This document shows positions 45,275-46,806 of a stretch of 46,806 bases of DNA, one piece after another. The DNA comes from a virus. Location: IMG/VR virus record IMGVR_UViG_3300050821_000641, positions 1 to 46,806 of that record. One strand, written 5' to 3'. Positions within the stretch are counted from its first letter, which is position 1. Each line of letters opens with the position of its first letter. Position numbers and translations under genes: made by a program. The notes below the pieces were generated by a model that made no database searches, was not told the origin of the DNA, and worked only from the letters and a program-made list of their open reading frames with translations.

Positions 45275-45375
45275 ACTTTTACCAGTTTGCCGGGCAGCAC
45301 CCAGTCTTAACGTTCTTTTTATTCGCAATAGTAGCGGACGTTATCAGAACATTCATCAAAGAGACTCTAAAATAA
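45271..45375 (+). CDS. 34-aa membrane peptide
   Basis: MNFYQFAGQHPVLTFFLFAI then VADVIRTFIKETLK. ATGA and TAATG overlaps on both sides support it. One transmembrane helix. Confidence 0.65.
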   Translation: MNFYQFAGQHPVLTFFLFAIVADVIRTFIKETLK

Positions 45376-45704
45376 TGGCCGAATCAGATACAGTTAGGGC
45401 TCGCCGCCTAGAGATAGCGGCGAAGGAAGCGATAGAGCAGAAGCTAGGACCGACCCACCTTATCGGCGTTGTAGAGTCACCTGACGTTGAAGAACCGGAG
45501 CGCATCGTAGTCGAAAATCCTATCGAGGGCTCGTGCTACGATGCTCTGGTTTATTTAAGAGAGGGAATGGCTCGTGAAGAGGTAATCAAGATCATACTTC
45601 TTAGAAACAAAATTTCTAAAGCGGATGCGGAGAAGATCGTAGATCGGGTTATAGAACAGAGAAAGGAACAAAATGCAAACAACGGCAGCAGCGCCGAGAA
45701 TTAA
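45375..45704 (+). CDS. 109-aa charged protein
   Basis: MAESDTVRARRLEIAAKEAI, then IEGSCYDALVYLREGMAREE and VIEQRKEQNANN. Helical, highly charged, ends 32 nt inside the next gene. Function unknown. Confidence 0.75.
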   Translation: MAESDTVRARRLEIAAKEAIEQKLGPTHLIGVVESPDVEEPERIVVENPIEGSCYDALVYLREGMAREEVIKIILLRNKISKADAEKIVDRVIEQRKEQNANNGSSAEN

Positions 45705-46236
45705 AACCTTTACGGGTATCGCGTTCGATATCCTGAATCCTACTCCCGATATGATTAGCATTCGGGATATAGCGCACGCCGGAAGCCAGCTTTGCCGGTG
45801 GACAGGGCATACTAAGTTCCATTACTCGATTGCACAGCACGAGCTACTCGGCAGCTATCTGGTACCAGAAGAAAACGCTCTTGAGTTTCTGCTTCATGAC
45901 GCGGCTGAGTCTTATGTGAACGACATGTCCCGGCCCTTAAAGCACATGAGCGATTGCGGCACCTATTATAGGCCGATTGAAGATCATATTCAAAGTCTTA
46001 TACGCGAGCAGTTCGGTCTTCCTCAAAATCAGTCTGCGATTATCCACGAGGTAGACAACATGATGCTCGAAGCTGAGAGGCAGCAGCTAATGAACGGCGG
46101 AGTAGAACTGAACGATCTGGAAACGGTCTGCATTAACACCAGAGCCGCAGCAAAGGTTGAGATTATCAAGATGGTTCCCGAGGTTGTAGAATACAGCTTT
46201 CTAGAACGGTTTAAGAAGTTAACTAATAGGAGATAG
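45673..46236 (+). CDS. HD-domain phosphohydrolase (YfbR-like)
   Basis: A 187-aa protein. AAAGGAAC lies ahead of the ATG. FHYSIAQHELLG (first His), LLHDAAESYVNDMSRPLK (HD near residue 76 and the ESY-ND motif) match YfbR-type 5'-deoxynucleotidases. It likely hydrolyses dNMPs or other nucleotides for phage DNA synthesis. It overlaps the previous gene. Confidence 0.88.
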   Translation: MQTTAAAPRIKTFTGIAFDILNPTPDMISIRDIAHAGSQLCRWTGHTKFHYSIAQHELLGSYLVPEENALEFLLHDAAESYVNDMSRPLKHMSDCGTYYRPIEDHIQSLIREQFGLPQNQSAIIHEVDNMMLEAERQQLMNGGVELNDLETVCINTRAAAKVEIIKMVPEVVEYSFLERFKKLTNRR

Positions 46237-46238
46237 AA

Positions 46239-46741
46239 GTGACAGGGAAGAGATTCGGAAGTTGGGTTGTAATTAGTGGCCCTCTTCATGTTAAGGGAAA
46301 TGATAATCACAAATTTTATAGGGTAAAGTGTGAATGCGGCAAAGAGAAGTTTGTTCGGATATTTTGCCTTAGAGATGGGAGTAGCACTAGTTGCGGGTGT
46401 AGTAAAGCGCCGAAGAAAGAATCAAGTTTGAGAGGGCTTCTCTACTATTATAAATATAGTGCCCATGCTCGCAACATTTCTTGGAGATTGTCTAGGACAC
46501 AATTTGAAAAACTGATCTCCGAAAATTGTTATTATTGCGGTGACTGTCCAAAAATTAGAATGAAGAAGAGCGGCTATAACCAATAGAGGCAAACGGTGTA
46601 GATAGATTAAATCCGTCTTTAGGTTACAATATAAAGAATTGCGTTTCTTGCTGCACGATGTGTAATGTCATGAAAAGAGATTTTTCGTATGTTGAATTTT
46701 TGAATCAGGTTGTCAAAATTTACAAACACAAGGAGAATTAA
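46239..46741 (+). pseudogene. HNH homing-type endonuclease, frameshifted
   Basis: A GTG start after AATAGGAGATAGAA. The first frame gives 115 aa (KRFGSWVVISGP, VKCECGKEKFV, STSCGC, then NCYYCGDCP) and stops at 46586. Near 46578-46583 the expected reading shifts by -1: the other frame then continues PIEANGVDRLNPSLGYNIKN and CVSCCTMCNVMKRDF to a stop at 46741. All family motifs are present across the two frames. A one-base loss, a sequencing error or a programmed shift are possible. Confidence 0.8.
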
Positions 46742-46742
46742 A

Positions 46743-46806
46743 TTGATACAGAATACCCAATTTACCACGGTGACGTGCGATTTTCCGGAGTGCGGCAAGA
46801 CCGCTA
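46743..46806 (+). CDS. Start of a zinc-type protein, cut by window edge
   Basis: A TTG start with AGGAG 7 nt ahead: MIQNTQFTTVTCDFPECGKT visible before the edge. The C-x4-C pair suggests a zinc site. Only 21 residues are seen. Confidence 0.5.
   Translation, partial: MIQNTQFTTVTCDFPECGKTA

Noticed and set aside
1-46806. CRISPR array
   Set aside because: No regular direct-repeat and spacer pattern is present; the tRNA spacing gives a false impression of periodicity.
1-46806. Lysogeny functions (integrase, attachment site)
   Set aside because: No integrase, excisionase or CI-type repressor motif was seen in any frame; tRNA genes here are phage genes, not attachment-site evidence.

Overview
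This window is the genome segment of a tailed phage, most likely lytic and short-tailed. It has no integrase, no excisionase and no recognisable host gene. The structural genes run leftwards (minus strand): large terminase, portal, scaffold, major capsid protein and tail genes. The capsid protein looks N4 gp56-like. The host is not identifiable. A phage-encoded protein with a signal peptide and a barrel-like body suggests a Gram-negative host.

Layout. 1-23.9 kb, minus strand: late genes. TerL (13717-11672), portal, a small protein, scaffold and major capsid run into a tail module at the left edge. The right part (13.7-23.9 kb) holds small membrane and coiled-coil genes, a signal-peptide trypsin-like protease, an FN3 protein, a holin candidate and repetitive fibre or decoration proteins. 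23.9-30.8 kb, minus strand: a dense RNA operon. I find 33 tRNA genes with encoded CCA that together cover all 20 amino acids. Small protein genes lie between them. At 25731-26012 is a compact RNase P RNA (rnpB-like), which I consider the main discovery here. Two similar sigma70-type promoters (30.8 and 30.4 kb) drive the operon, and a strong terminator (23.9 kb) closes it. 31.3-32.57 kb: a gene-poor divergence region with AT-rich inverted repeats, a palindrome array and a near-consensus early promoter. 32.57-46.8 kb, plus strand: early and middle genes. These include small unknown proteins, a peptidase-like protein, a kinase-like protein, DUF932, SWIM-type zinc proteins, a split phosphoribosyltransferase, endonuclease VII, a DnaQ-like exonuclease, a vWA protein, a dNMP kinase, an HD hydrolase and a frameshifted HNH nuclease.

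How it may work. The early promoter at 32.5 kb and several later promoters carry GTAC-rich operator-like sites just upstream, which suggests one shared regulator. The RNA operon appears able to process itself: the RNase P RNA is flanked directly by two tRNAs. Several small protein genes start 3-6 nt after a tRNA CCA with no ribosome-binding site, so tRNA 3' maturation would release leaderless mRNAs.

Six tRNAs have lost the D-loop GG pair, and exactly the same six have lost T-loop C56. Several spacers of 55-91 nt fold as closed stems with two small hairpins, like T-armless tRNA-like elements. Together these suggest a phage translation and RNA-processing module that is partly independent of the host. 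Family assignments come from motifs I can read; no database search was possible.
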